A stretch of 64,000 nt of DNA from Leucobacter sp. OLIS6. GTDB lineage: Bacteria; Actinomycetota; Actinomycetes; Actinomycetales; Microbacteriaceae. The stretch spans positions 59,746-123,745 of the forward strand of contig NZ_MRAV01000012.1 in NCBI RefSeq assembly GCF_002752355.1, written 5' to 3'. Below are positions 27,462 to 40,039 of the stretch, piece by piece; the stretch's first letter is position 1, and each line of letters begins with the position of its first letter. Below the pieces are notes generated by a model. That model was not told the DNA's origin and searched no databases. It was given only the letters and a program-made list of their open reading frames with translations. Made by a program: the position numbers and the translations under genes.

Positions 27462-27467
27462 AGAGTA
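27462..27467 (-). promoter_or_regulatory. -10 box of purD
   Basis: TACTCT on the minus strand, six bases before the GTG start. Confidence 0.5.
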
Positions 27468-27481
27468 GCGGGAGCCGGCTC

Positions 27482-27487
27482 TAGAGT
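27482..27487 (+). promoter_or_regulatory. -10 box of the sterol-carrier-like gene (leaderless)
   Basis: TAGAGT, seven-base spacer, then ATG; only 14 bases from the divergent purD -10 box. Confidence 0.5.
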
Positions 27488-27494
27488 GGATCGC

Positions 27495-27866
27495 ATGGCG
27501 AAGCGCAGGATCGGGGACGGCGACGGGCGCGCGGCGGTGCGCGCGGTGCTCGAGGGCGCGACGGATCGGAGCAACCGTGCCACCGCAGTGCGTTTCCTGC
27601 TGGAGGAGCTCGCCGAGCGGGCCCCGGGCAACGCCGTCGAGGTGCGGGTGCCGCCGTTCGGCGCCGTGCAGTGCGTCGCCGGCCCGAAGCACACGCGCGG
27701 CACGCCGCCGAGCGTCATCGAGACCGATCCCGAGACCTGGATCGCGCTCGGCACGGGCGGACTCGCCTGGGAGGACGCGCTCGGCAGCACCCGGGTCATC
27801 GCCTCGGGCCTGCGCACCGACCTCGCGCCGCTGCTCCCGCTGATCCGGCCGACCTGGCTCGGGTGA
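27495..27866 (+). CDS. sterol carrier family protein (actinobacterial)
   Basis: Cytoplasmic protein of 123 residues similar to the short sterol-carrier-like proteins found beside purine genes in many actinobacteria. NRATAVRFLLEELAERAPG leads into VEVRVPPFGAVQCVAG, and SVIETDPETWIALGTGGLAW is the SCP2-like core where a hydrophobic ligand would bind. No catalytic residues are expected. The link with purD and purF is positional; function is unknown. Confidence 0.75.
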   Translation: MAKRRIGDGDGRAAVRAVLEGATDRSNRATAVRFLLEELAERAPGNAVEVRVPPFGAVQCVAGPKHTRGTPPSVIETDPETWIALGTGGLAWEDALGSTRVIASGLRTDLAPLLPLIRPTWLG

Positions 27867-27929
27867 GCGGGCCTGCCGTCCGGCGGCCGCCGCCCGGCGG
27901 CACCAGATCCGGTTCACAGGCGAACCTGA

Positions 27930-27935
27930 GACAAT
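27930..27935 (+). promoter_or_regulatory. -10 box of the small membrane protein gene
   Basis: GACAAT, six-base spacer, then ATG; leaderless pattern. Confidence 0.5.
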
Positions 27936-27941
27936 GAGGGT

Positions 27942-28319
27942 ATGAGTACCGCCGATGCCGTGATCCCCGAGTCCGCCGACTCGGCCCAGTCGACCGCGCC
28001 CGAGGGCGCCGAGGCGGCGGCCCCGGGCGCCACGGTCACCGAGGTCGAGGTGGGCGTGCGCCGCTCGGTCCGTTACGGCCGCGTCGTCGTCGGTTTCGCG
28101 ATCCTGGGCGGCCTCGTGAGCGCGATCGCCTGCCTGTTCCTCCCCATCCAGAACAACCCCGCGGTGGGGGAGTACTCGATGGTGCAGGTCGCCGGGTTCA
28201 CCGGCATGATCGGGGCGGGCATCGGCCTGATGCTCGGCGGGATCCTCGCCGTGATCCTCGGCGCCGTCGCACGTCGGCGAACCGGTTCTGCCACGGCAGA
28301 GCTGACTGACGTACGATAG
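27942..28319 (+). CDS. conserved two-helix membrane protein
   Basis: Protein of 125 residues with a 45-residue Ala/Glu-rich cytoplasmic head, then two membrane helices (GRVVVGFAILGGLVSAIACLF and GMIGAGIGLMLGGILAVILG) joined by a short loop containing NPAVGEYSM, and an Arg-rich end. I recognise it only as an actinobacterial conserved hypothetical membrane protein. It precedes tatA by 33 bases and may share its transcript. Confidence 0.7.
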   Translation: MSTADAVIPESADSAQSTAPEGAEAAAPGATVTEVEVGVRRSVRYGRVVVGFAILGGLVSAIACLFLPIQNNPAVGEYSMVQVAGFTGMIGAGIGLMLGGILAVILGAVARRRTGSATAELTDVR

Positions 28320-28352
28320 ACACAGACCTCGACTCGATCGGAGCGACCCCAC

Positions 28353-28589
28353 ATGCTTGGCAACCTGAGCGGATGGCACTTCGTCATCATCCTCTTCATC
28401 ATCCTGCTGCTCTTCGGCGCGCCGAAGCTGCCGGCGCTCGCCAAGAGCCTGGGCCAGTCCGCACGCATCCTCCGCAAGGAGGTCTCGAACGACGCCGACA
28501 AGCCGGCCGAGGGCGCGGACGTCGATCCGGCGGTCAAGTCGGAGGCGGCGAAGGCCGATCCGGCGAAGACGGATCCCGAGAAGCCGTAG
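28353..28589 (+). CDS. tatA: twin-arginine translocase subunit TatA/E
   Basis: Pore-forming subunit of the Tat system that exports folded proteins. The 78 residues show one N-terminal membrane helix (WHFVIILFIILLLFGAPKL), the conserved FG hinge followed by KLPALAKSLGQS amphipathic helix, and a charged Lys/Asp/Pro tail. GGAGCG precedes the ATG. tatC and tatB are not in the window. A strong terminator follows. Confidence 0.92.
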   Translation: MLGNLSGWHFVIILFIILLLFGAPKLPALAKSLGQSARILRKEVSNDADKPAEGADVDPAVKSEAAKADPAKTDPEKP

Positions 28590-28606
28590 CGGCTCCCACG
28601 AACGGC

Positions 28607-28642
28607 GAAAGCGGGCGATCACCTCGGTGATCGCCCGCTTTC
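28607..28642. terminator. terminator between tatA and purF
   Basis: 17-bp perfect inverted repeat around TC, ending in T-rich CTTTCTCGTGTTT on the plus strand and A-rich on the other. Serves both convergent genes. Confidence 0.85.
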
Positions 28643-28666
28643 TCGTGTTTCGGGGAGGGGCCGCGA

Positions 28667-30127
28667 CTAGCTGGTCTGGCTCGACTCCACCCAAGTGAGG
28701 TACTCCTCGTCGACGTCGCCGGCGATGTACTCGCCCGTGAAGCAGCTCTGCTCGAGCCGGGTGACGTGATCCTGGCCGGCCATGATGGCGCGGTCCATGC
28801 CCTCGACGGTCTGGTAGATGAGGTGGTCGGCGCCGAGCTCGGCGGCGATCTCCTCGGTGGTGCGGCCGTGCGCGATGAGCTCGGCGCGGGTCGGCATGTT
28901 GATGCCGTAGACGTGGGGGAACAGCACCGGGGGAGCTGCGGATGCGAAGGTGACCGACTTCGCGCCGGCGGCGCGCGCCATCTCGACGATCTCGCGCGAG
29001 GTGGTGCCGCGCACGATCGAGTCGTCGACGAGCAGCACGTTCTTGCCGCGGAACTCGGCATGCATGGCGTTCAGCTTCTGCCGGACGCTGCGCTTGCGCA
29101 CGGCCTGCCCGGGCATGATGAACGTGCGTCCGACGTAGTGGTTCTTGAAGAAGCCCTCGCGGTAGGGCACGCCGAGGCGCTGCGCGAGCTGCATGGCGCT
29201 CGGCCGGCCCGAGTCGGGGATCGGCATGACGACGTCGATATCGAGGTCGGGGAGTTCGGCGCGGACCTGGACGGCGAGCTCGTCGCCGAGGCGCAGGCGG
29301 GCCTCGTAGACCGAGATGCCGCTGAGCACGGAGTCGGGACGCGCGAGATAGATGTACTCGAAGGCGCAGGGCACGAGCTCGGGGTTCTGCGCGCACTGGC
29401 GCGACGACATCGTGCCGTCGGGCGAGATGAGGATCGCTTCGCCGGGCTCGACGTCGCGCACGACCTCGTAGCCGCCGGACTCGAGCACGAGCGACTCGGA
29501 GGCGACGATCCAGTCGTCGCCCTGGTCGGTCGACCGGCGACCGAGCACGAGCGGGCGGATCCCGAAGGGGTCGCGGAAGGCGAGCAGGCCGTGCCCGGCG
29601 ATCATCGAGATCACCGAGTAGGAGCCCTCGATCCTGCGGTGCACGCGCGCGACCGCGTCGAACACCTGGTCGATGCCGAGCGACGAGAGCCCGCGGATGC
29701 CCGACTGGAGCTCGTTGGCGAGCACGTTGAGCAGCAGCTCGGTGTCGGAGTGGGTGTTGAGGTGACGGCGATCGACGTTGTAGAGCTCGGCGGTGAGCTC
29801 GCGCGTGTTCGTCAGGTTGCCGTTGTGCACGAGGATGATGCCGTAGGGCGCGTTCACGTAGAACGGCTGCGCCTCTTCCTCGCGGTGGGCGTCGCCGCGC
29901 GTCGCGTAGCGCACGTGCCCGAGGCCGACGTTGCCGGCGAGGCTGCGCATGTCGCGGGTGCGGTACGCCTCGCGCACCTGGCCGCGGGCCTTGACCATGT
30001 GGAACTGGTCGCCCTCGGCGGTGGCGATGCCCGTCGAGTCCTGGCCGCGATGCTGCAGCAGCAGGAGGCTGTCATAGATCTGCTGGTTGACGGGATCCGA
30101 TGAGACGATGCCGACGATGCCACACAT
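28667..30127 (-). CDS. purF: amidophosphoribosyltransferase
   Basis: Committed step of purine synthesis: PRPP plus glutamine to phosphoribosylamine. The 486-residue protein begins MCGIVGIV with the Ntn nucleophile C2 exposed after Met removal, lacks a long propeptide, and has LGHVRYATRGD, VHNGNLTNTREL and the PRPP loop NVLLVDDSIVRGTTS. Transcribed away from purM, with 108 bases between starts, which probably share control. RNA ends at the tatA-purF hairpin. Confidence 0.95.
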   Translation of the reverse strand: MCGIVGIVSSDPVNQQIYDSLLLLQHRGQDSTGIATAEGDQFHMVKARGQVREAYRTRDMRSLAGNVGLGHVRYATRGDAHREEEAQPFYVNAPYGIILVHNGNLTNTRELTAELYNVDRRHLNTHSDTELLLNVLANELQSGIRGLSSLGIDQVFDAVARVHRRIEGSYSVISMIAGHGLLAFRDPFGIRPLVLGRRSTDQGDDWIVASESLVLESGGYEVVRDVEPGEAILISPDGTMSSRQCAQNPELVPCAFEYIYLARPDSVLSGISVYEARLRLGDELAVQVRAELPDLDIDVVMPIPDSGRPSAMQLAQRLGVPYREGFFKNHYVGRTFIMPGQAVRKRSVRQKLNAMHAEFRGKNVLLVDDSIVRGTTSREIVEMARAAGAKSVTFASAAPPVLFPHVYGINMPTRAELIAHGRTTEEIAAELGADHLIYQTVEGMDRAIMAGQDHVTRLEQSCFTGEYIAGDVDEEYLTWVESSQTS

Positions 30128-30223
30128 GCTGCGTGTGTTCCCCTAACGAGACGGGCGGGAGGCCACGAAAACGAGACTCCGACCAGTCTCCCACATCCGG
30201 CCTGGATGGCGACCACGACCGGG

Positions 30224-30229
30224 TACGCT
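30224..30229 (+). promoter_or_regulatory. -10 box of purM (leaderless)
   Basis: TACGCT, six-base spacer GGCAGG, then the GTG start. Confidence 0.5.
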
Positions 30230-30235
30230 GGCAGG

Positions 30236-31345
30236 GTGAGCGAGAACTCGTCGATCTATGCCCAGTCCGGAGTCGATACTGCTGCGGGTGACCTCGCCGT
30301 CGAACTGATGAAGTCCGCCGTGGCGCGGACCCACGGTCCCGAGGTGATCGGCGGGGTCGGCGGATTCGCCGGCCTGTTCGACGCGTCGGCGCTGAAGGAG
30401 TACCGCCGCCCGCTGCTCGCGAGCGCGACCGACGGCGTCGGCACCAAGGTCGCGATCGCCCAGGCGATGGACATCCACCACACCATCGGCCAGGATCTCG
30501 TCGCGATGATCGTCGACGACATCGTGGTGGTCGGCGCGAAGCCGCTCGCCATGACCGACTACATCGCCTGCGGCAAGGTCGTGCCGCAGCGGATCGCTGA
30601 CATCGTGCGCGGCATCGCCGAGGCCTGCGAGGCGACCGGCACCGCGCTGGTGGGCGGCGAGACCGCCGAGCACCCCGGACTGCTGGGCGTCGACGACTAC
30701 GACGTGGCCGGCGCGGCCGTCGGCGTAGTCGAGGCCGACCGCGTGCTCGGTCCCGAGCGCGTCGCCGACGGCGACGTCGTGCTCGCGATGGGCGCGTCCG
30801 GTCTGCACTCCAACGGCTTCTCGCTCGTGCGCCACATCCTCGCCGAGCGCGGCATCGGCTACGCCGATCACAGTGCCGAGCTCGGCTCGAGCTACGGCGA
30901 GGCGCTGCTCGTGCCGACCGCGCTCTACACCTCGCCGCTGCTCAGCGCGATCGAGGATCCCGAGCTCGACGGCGCGATCCACGCGCTCAGCCACGTCACC
31001 GGCGGCGGCATCGCGGCGAACCTCGCCCGCGTGCTGCCGGTCGGGTCCTGGACCGAGGTCGACCGCGCCAGCTGGTCGCCGCTGCCCGTGTTCCGCCACC
31101 TCGCCGATCTCGGCGGGCACTCGCTCGAGTCGGTCGAGGGTGCCTGGAACCTCGGCATCGGCATGTTCGCCGTGGTCGAGGCCGCGCGCGCCGAGCGGGT
31201 CGCCGAGCGGCTGCGCGCCGCAGGCCTCACGGTCTGGCAGACGGGCACCGTCTCGACCTCGGCCCGCGACTTCGACGGTTTCGAGCAGGGGGCCAAGGGT
31301 GTCGACGGCGGCGCCGTGCGCCTCACCGGAGCGTTCGCCGCATAA
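30236..31345 (+). CDS. purM: phosphoribosylformylglycinamidine cyclo-ligase
   Basis: Closes the imidazole ring to make AIR from FGAM with ATP. The 369-residue protein has YAQSGVDTAAGDLAVELM, SATDGVGTKVAIAQ, DLVAMIVDDIVVVGAKPL, ALVGGETAEHPGL, LHSNGFSLVRHIL and HVTGGGIAANLARVL, all PurM landmarks. The GTG start (VSENSSIYAQ) is six bases after a TACGCT -10 box, so the message is likely leaderless. Confidence 0.95.
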   Translation: MSENSSIYAQSGVDTAAGDLAVELMKSAVARTHGPEVIGGVGGFAGLFDASALKEYRRPLLASATDGVGTKVAIAQAMDIHHTIGQDLVAMIVDDIVVVGAKPLAMTDYIACGKVVPQRIADIVRGIAEACEATGTALVGGETAEHPGLLGVDDYDVAGAAVGVVEADRVLGPERVADGDVVLAMGASGLHSNGFSLVRHILAERGIGYADHSAELGSSYGEALLVPTALYTSPLLSAIEDPELDGAIHALSHVTGGGIAANLARVLPVGSWTEVDRASWSPLPVFRHLADLGGHSLESVEGAWNLGIGMFAVVEAARAERVAERLRAAGLTVWQTGTVSTSARDFDGFEQGAKGVDGGAVRLTGAFAA

Positions 31346-31380
31346 CCCACGAGCCCGGATGCTCCGCGAGCGCGGGGCCG

Positions 31381-31429
31381 CACCGCAGCGGGCGGGCACT
31401 GACCGGTTCGGTGCCCGCCCGCTGCGGTG
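31381..31429. terminator. long GC-rich hairpin after purM
   Basis: Perfect 19-bp stem (31381-31399 with 31411-31429), 11-base loop. No T-run, so it may stabilise the purM message rather than end it. Confidence 0.55.
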
Positions 31430-31504
31430 TCGGCCTGCTGCAGTGTCGGGCCTCTGCGCGTCCGCCGCACCGCACCGGAATCGGTCGGTGCCCGGACAGC
31501 AAGA

Positions 31505-31547
31505 AGACCGTGCGATCACGAACGTCGGGGACGCGATCGCACGGTCT
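31505..31547. terminator. second hairpin after purM
   Basis: 13-bp perfect stem AGACCGTGCGATC / GATCGCACGGTCT with a 17-base loop; probable purM terminator or shared with the next minus-strand gene. Confidence 0.5.
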
Positions 31548-31561
31548 CGTGCATGAGAAAC

Positions 31562-31592
31562 GCCGAACGCCCCGTCGCGCGGGGCGTTCGGC
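31562..31592. terminator. terminator of the DUF3073 gene
   Basis: 13-bp perfect stem with a 5-base loop, 20 bases past the minus-strand stop. Confidence 0.7.
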
Positions 31593-31612
31593 TCAGAGGG
31601 TGAGGACCTGCC

Positions 31613-31798
31613 TCACTTCCCCTCTTCGTCGCCGGAGTCGTCGTTGTACTTGTCAGCGTATTCGGCCCACGCATCTTCGTCCGAATGCTGCCCCGCCGCG
31701 AGCTCCCGCTCCAGCTGAGACAGGTCGGTGTTGGGGCTGAAATACTTCAGCTCCCGTGCGACCTTGGTGTGCTTTGCCTTTTGACGGCCGCGCCCCAT
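31613..31798 (-). CDS. DUF3073 domain-containing protein
   Basis: Small acidic-tailed protein of 61 residues beginning MGRGRQKAKHTKVARELKYF, the fixed opening of the actinobacterial DUF3073 family. The first 20 residues are basic and may bind nucleic acid; the rest is acidic (DDSGDEEGK end). AAGGGGGT eight bases before the ATG is a strong ribosome site. Function unknown. The family is often found near purM/purF in actinobacteria, as here. Confidence 0.88.
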   Translation of the reverse strand: MGRGRQKAKHTKVARELKYFSPNTDLSQLERELAAGQHSDEDAWAEYADKYNDDSGDEEGK

Positions 31799-31915
31799 GC
31801 GTGACCCCCTTACACATTCGGGCCCCGCGAAAGAATGTTCCGCGAGGCATGGACCTGACAATATCGACGTATGGGCGCAAGCTTATCACGGTCCGCTTCC
31901 CCCACGCCCGCGAGC

Positions 31916-31921
31916 TAGCAT
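31916..31921 (+). promoter_or_regulatory. -10 box of the anchored extracellular protein gene
   Basis: TAGCAT, six-base spacer, then GTG; leaderless pattern. Confidence 0.5.
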
Positions 31922-31927
31922 GATCGC

Positions 31928-32572
31928 GTGAGTGCAACCCAGCCCAGACGACGCCCGGCTCGAGCGATCCTGATCGCCGTGCTCGTCGTCGCCGTCGTCG
32001 TGCTCGTCGCCGTGGTCGCGATCCTCGTCCCGATCCTGACCCACCAGAGCGCCGGAGGCTCTGGGCAGGCCGTCCCGCAGGGCTTCGCGAGCGAGTCGAG
32101 CGCCACGGGCGCCGACGGTCGCACGCGCACGATCGAGGTGCGCACACCCGAGGGGAAGCCCGCGGATCTCGCGCGAGTCGCGCCGGGAAGCGAGCTCGTG
32201 GTGACGGGCACCGGCTTCGATGCATCGATCGGCATATACGTCGGCGTGTGCGCGATCCCGGCCGAACCGGGACGCAAGCCGTCGCCGTGCCTCGGCGGGA
32301 TCCCGAAGGGGGCCGAGGAGGGGAAGGCGGCGAAGGAGGGCGCGCAGCCGAGCGTCTGGATCACCGACGACTGGGCCTGGAAGGCGTTCGCGAGCCACGG
32401 CTACGCCGACGCAGCGAAGGGGGCGTTCACCGCCCGCGTGCTCGTGCCGGAGGCGAGCTCGGACGGCCTCGATTGCCGCAAGGTGGCCTGCGCCATCACC
32501 ACGCGAGCCGATCACACCGCGGCGCAGGATCGGGTGCAGGACATGCAGCTCCCGATCGCCTTCGCGCAGTAG
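31928..32572 (+). CDS. membrane-anchored extracellular protein, neocarzinostatin/HtaA-tail-like fold
   Basis: Protein of 214 residues with one N-terminal anchor helix (AILIAVLVVAVVVLVAVVAIL) and an extracellular beta-rich domain. GSELVVTGTGFDASIGIYVG and the paired cysteines in VGVCAIP, PSPCLGG, LDCRKVACAI resemble the immunoglobulin-like domain of neocarzinostatin and of regions that accompany HtaA heme-binding modules. The resemblance is by pattern only, so the call is tentative. No heme-uptake gene is next to it. Start GTG is leaderless by position. Confidence 0.55.
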   Translation: MSATQPRRRPARAILIAVLVVAVVVLVAVVAILVPILTHQSAGGSGQAVPQGFASESSATGADGRTRTIEVRTPEGKPADLARVAPGSELVVTGTGFDASIGIYVGVCAIPAEPGRKPSPCLGGIPKGAEEGKAAKEGAQPSVWITDDWAWKAFASHGYADAAKGAFTARVLVPEASSDGLDCRKVACAITTRADHTAAQDRVQDMQLPIAFAQ

Positions 32573-32599
32573 CGCGGAACGGGCCGCGGCCCGGCGGGC

Positions 32600-33892
32600 T
32601 CAGCTCACGAGCGGGGCGATGACGAGGGTCGCGATCGTGTAGATCGCGAGGCCGGCGAGCGAACCGACCACGGTGCCGTTGATCCGGATGAACTGCAGGT
32701 CCTTGCCGACCTGGAGCTCGATCTTCTCGGCGGCTTCGCTCGCGTCCCATCGCTGGACCGTCTCGGTGACGACGCTCGCGATCTCGTGGCGCGAGCGCCG
32801 GACGACGTGCTCGACCGCGTTCATCACCCAGACGTCGATCTTGTACTGCAGCGTGGCGTCCTCGAGGAGGCGACGGCCGAAGTCCTGCATCGCCGAGACC
32901 AGACGGGTGCGCAGCTCGCTCGAGGGATCCGCGAGCATCTCGACGAGCGCGGCGCGGGCGGAGGCCCAGGTGCTCGCGGCGAGGGCGCGGATGCGGGGGC
33001 TGTCGAAGATCTCGTGCTTCAGCGCTTCGAGCTGATCCTGCAGCTCGGCCTTCTGCCCGAGATCCCGCGCGAGGTCGTGCAGGAACCCGTTCGCCGCCGC
33101 GCGGAACGGGTGCGAGCGATCCCTCGCCACGTTCTGCACGAAACGCACGGCCTCGGCGTGCAGGCGGTTGTCGACGAAGCGGTCGACGATGCTCGGAACC
33201 CAGCTGGGAAGACGGGAGGAGACCACTCGGTCGAAGGCCTCGGGATGGGCGACGAGCCAGTTCTCCAGGTGATCCGCCGCGATATCGATGAGCGACTCGT
33301 GATGGCCCGCGTCGAGCACCGTCTCGAGGCCGTGGCCGACGGTGGGCCCCCACTTCGGATCGATGACGTGCTTGCGCACGAGCCCCTCGATGAGGTCCTG
33401 CACATCGCGATCGTCGAGCACCGTGAGCGCGGCGGTGCCGGCCTCCGACAGGATCGCGCCCGCGCGCTCGGCGTTGCCGGGGTCGCGCAGCCACTCGCCG
33501 GCCATGCGCGCACCGCTGATCTCGGAGAGCTTGGCGTGGACGACGTCGTCCGCGAGGAAGTTCTCCTCGATGAAGGATCCCAGCCCCTCGCCGATCTCGT
33601 CCTTCTTGTTCGAGATCAGATTGGTGTGGGGGATCCGGAGCCCGAGCGGGTGCCGGAACAGCGCGGTCACGGCGAACCAGTCGGCCAGTGCGCCGACCAT
33701 GCCGCCCTCGCTGGCGGCGCGCACGTAGCCCAGCCAGGGGAACCGCTGCTGCAGGGCGAACGAGACGACGAAGACCACGCCCATCGCGATGAGGAGCCCC
33801 AGCGCGATGGCCTGCATACGCCTCAGCTGCGCCAGGCGCTCGAAGTCCGCTGGGGTGACGGCACCGAGGGTGCGGCGGGTGCGAAACGGCAT
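32600..33892 (-). CDS. DUF445 family membrane protein
   Basis: Protein of 430 residues of the DUF445 family. One membrane helix near residues 25-45, then the signature EGGMVGALADWFAVTALFRH with HPLGLRIPHT, a long helical cytoplasmic or periplasmic region of about 300 residues rich in charged helices, and a second membrane helix at the very end (GSLAGLAIYTIATLVIAPLV). No biochemical role is known. The ATG (MPFRTRR) is six bases from GATAAT, the best -10 match in the window; a GTG five codons upstream would lie inside that box and is less likely. Confidence 0.82.
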   Translation of the reverse strand: MPFRTRRTLGAVTPADFERLAQLRRMQAIALGLLIAMGVVFVVSFALQQRFPWLGYVRAASEGGMVGALADWFAVTALFRHPLGLRIPHTNLISNKKDEIGEGLGSFIEENFLADDVVHAKLSEISGARMAGEWLRDPGNAERAGAILSEAGTAALTVLDDRDVQDLIEGLVRKHVIDPKWGPTVGHGLETVLDAGHHESLIDIAADHLENWLVAHPEAFDRVVSSRLPSWVPSIVDRFVDNRLHAEAVRFVQNVARDRSHPFRAAANGFLHDLARDLGQKAELQDQLEALKHEIFDSPRIRALAASTWASARAALVEMLADPSSELRTRLVSAMQDFGRRLLEDATLQYKIDVWVMNAVEHVVRRSRHEIASVVTETVQRWDASEAAEKIELQVGKDLQFIRINGTVVGSLAGLAIYTIATLVIAPLVS

Positions 33893-33898
33893 TGCAGC

Positions 33899-33904
33899 AT
33901 TATC
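33899..33904 (-). promoter_or_regulatory. -10 box of DUF445 gene (leaderless)
   Basis: GATAAT on the minus strand, six-base spacer GCTGCA, then ATG; GTGACA lies 19 bases upstream as a possible -35. Confidence 0.6.
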
Positions 33905-33939
33905 CACCCGCGCGGGGCCGCCGTGTCACCCGCGCATGG

Positions 33940-33945
33940 AAGAAT
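33940..33945 (+). promoter_or_regulatory. -10 box of the RND exporter gene
   Basis: AAGAAT, seven bases, then ATG; the spacer GAGGCCC could alternatively act as a ribosome site. Confidence 0.35.
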
Positions 33946-33952
33946 GAGGCCC

Positions 33953-38194
<4,242 letters not shown>

Positions 38195-38200
38195 GCAGAG

Positions 38201-39997
38201 ATGAATCAGCGTCGGCGCGGCTACCGCGCACCATCCGACTACAACCCCAACCGAGGCAAGTCCTCCGGGCGTCGAGGGCGCCCGGGCGGGCGAGTCGGCG
38301 ACGAACGGCAGAGCGGCGCCGCCGACTCGCCGGAGCGTCCGCGGCGCGACTCCGATCCGCGCGCCGGGCAGGACCGCGGCGCCGATCGCCGGGGAGCGGC
38401 CCGCCGTGACGGTCGCGACGCCGGCCGGGAACCCGGCCGCGAAACCGGCCGCCCCGACCGCGCCCGCCGGGATCCGCGGGATCGCGGATCCGGCCACGGC
38501 TCGGGACGCCAGCGCGAGTCGCACCGCGACGCCGCCGCGCAGAGCAGCGGCGCACGGGTCTTCTCGTTCGACGCCGACGGCATGCCCCGCGGCGGAGCAC
38601 CGGGCGACGGGCGACCGCGTTCGGAGCGTCCGCACCGCGAGCACGGCGAGTCACGCGGCCACCGCCCCCAGGTCGCCGACCAGCGATCGCAGGAGCGACG
38701 CGAACCGCCGCAGCGCGCAGCGAAGGAGCACTCGGTCTCCTTCGAACGGCTGGAGGCGAAGCGCACCTCGGCTGAGGACGTGCGAGGTCTCGGCTTCGCC
38801 GACCTCGGCCTCGGCGGCAACATCGTGCGCGCGCTCAGCGAGCTCGGCGCCGAGCGTCCGTTCCCGATCCAGGCCGCCACGATCCCCGACGCCGTCGAGG
38901 GACGCCACCTGCTGGGCCGGGCCCGTACCGGATCCGGTAAGACCATCGCGTTCGGCGCCGCTCTCGTCGAGCGCATCCTGAAGCTCAAGGCCGAGGGCGT
39001 GTTCCGCCCGGATCCGCCCAAGCAGCGCCGCGAGCGCGGCGTCGCGCAGAAGCGGCAGAAGGGCGAGAAGCCGAGCGTGCGCGCGCCGAAGGCGCTGATC
39101 CTCGCGCCCACCCGCGAGCTGGCCCTGCAGATCGACCGCACCGTGCAACCCATCGCCCGTTCGGTCGGCCTTTACACCGGCCAGTTCGTGGGCGGCTCCC
39201 CGTTCGAACCGCAGCTGCACGCGCTGCAGCGCGGCGTCGACATCGTGATCGGGACGCCCGGCCGCATCGAGGACCTCGCGCAGCGCGGGATCCTCGAACT
39301 GCGCGACGTGCACGTGACGGTGCTCGACGAGGCCGACCACATGTGCGAGCTCGGGTTCCTCGAGCCGGTGCAGCGGATCCTGCGCCGCACCGAGCGCGGC
39401 GGGCAGCGCCTGCTGTTCTCGGCCACGCTCGACTGGGGTGTGCGCGACCTTGTCGACGAGTTCCTGCGGAATCCCGCCGTGCACGAGATCGCGGAGGACG
39501 CCGAGGTGCAGGGCGACGTCACGCATCGCGTGCTCGTCGTGCTGCGGGAGGACAAGGACTCGGCACTGGTCGAGCTCGCGCGCCGCGGCGACCGGGTGAT
39601 CGTGTTCTGCCGGACCCGCGCCTACGTCGACCGGCTCGCTGAGCTGTTCGCCGAGGCGGGCATCCGCGTGACCGCCCTGCACGGCGACCTGGCCCAGGCG
39701 AAGCGCGAGCGCAATCTGCAGCGCTTCGCCGAGGGGAAGGTGCCGGTGCTCGTCGCGACCGACGTCGCCGCTCGGGGCCTGCACGTCGACGACGTCGACC
39801 TGGTGATCCAGGCGGATCCGCCGGATGACGCAAAGACCTACGTGCACCGCGCCGGGCGCACCGGCCGGGCCGGCCGCGACGGGGCCGTGCTCACGGTGAT
39901 CCCGCGCACCCGGCAGAAGCGCACACGCGAACTCTTCGAGCAGATCGGGATCGAACCCGACTCGTTCGGCGACTTCGCACCCGGCGACCGCTTCTAG
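38201..39997 (+). CDS. DEAD-box RNA helicase with long disordered N-terminus
   Basis: ATP-dependent RNA helicase of 598 residues. The first ~180 residues are low-complexity Arg/Gly/Asp-rich sequence, as in RNA-condensing helicases. The core has the Q motif (PFPIQAATIP), motif I ARTGSGKT, Ia APTRELALQ, GG, II VLDEADHM, III FSATLD, V ATDVAARGLHVDDV and VI HRAGRTGRAGRDG. An extra basic insert (KQRRERGVAQKRQKGEKP) lies between motifs I and Ia. It starts six bases after the RND gene with AGGCAGAG as ribosome site, so it may be co-transcribed. Likely role: ribosome assembly or mRNA turnover in the cold or under stress. Confidence 0.9.
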   Translation: MNQRRRGYRAPSDYNPNRGKSSGRRGRPGGRVGDERQSGAADSPERPRRDSDPRAGQDRGADRRGAARRDGRDAGREPGRETGRPDRARRDPRDRGSGHGSGRQRESHRDAAAQSSGARVFSFDADGMPRGGAPGDGRPRSERPHREHGESRGHRPQVADQRSQERREPPQRAAKEHSVSFERLEAKRTSAEDVRGLGFADLGLGGNIVRALSELGAERPFPIQAATIPDAVEGRHLLGRARTGSGKTIAFGAALVERILKLKAEGVFRPDPPKQRRERGVAQKRQKGEKPSVRAPKALILAPTRELALQIDRTVQPIARSVGLYTGQFVGGSPFEPQLHALQRGVDIVIGTPGRIEDLAQRGILELRDVHVTVLDEADHMCELGFLEPVQRILRRTERGGQRLLFSATLDWGVRDLVDEFLRNPAVHEIAEDAEVQGDVTHRVLVVLREDKDSALVELARRGDRVIVFCRTRAYVDRLAELFAEAGIRVTALHGDLAQAKRERNLQRFAEGKVPVLVATDVAARGLHVDDVDLVIQADPPDDAKTYVHRAGRTGRAGRDGAVLTVIPRTRQKRTRELFEQIGIEPDSFGDFAPGDRF

Positions 39998-40012
39998 CCG
40001 CGCTCGGCGCGG
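39998..40012. terminator. weak GC hairpin after the helicase gene
   Basis: CCGCGC-TCG-GCGCGG directly after the stop; short and without a T-run. Confidence 0.3.
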
Positions 40013-40039
40013 GGTTGCTCGCCCGGCCGGGCGGGCAGC

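Noticed and set aside
27456..29396. Minus-strand open frame running through purD into the tatA and purF region
   Set aside because: Only the purD part shows conserved motifs; the rest is antisense to tatA and the membrane protein or out of frame inside purF, and high GC content makes such open frames common.
32786..33950. Open frame continuing upstream of the RND exporter on the plus strand
   Set aside because: It is antisense to the DUF445 gene, has Arg/Glu/Ala-biased shadow composition and no family motif; the exporter begins at its own first membrane helix.
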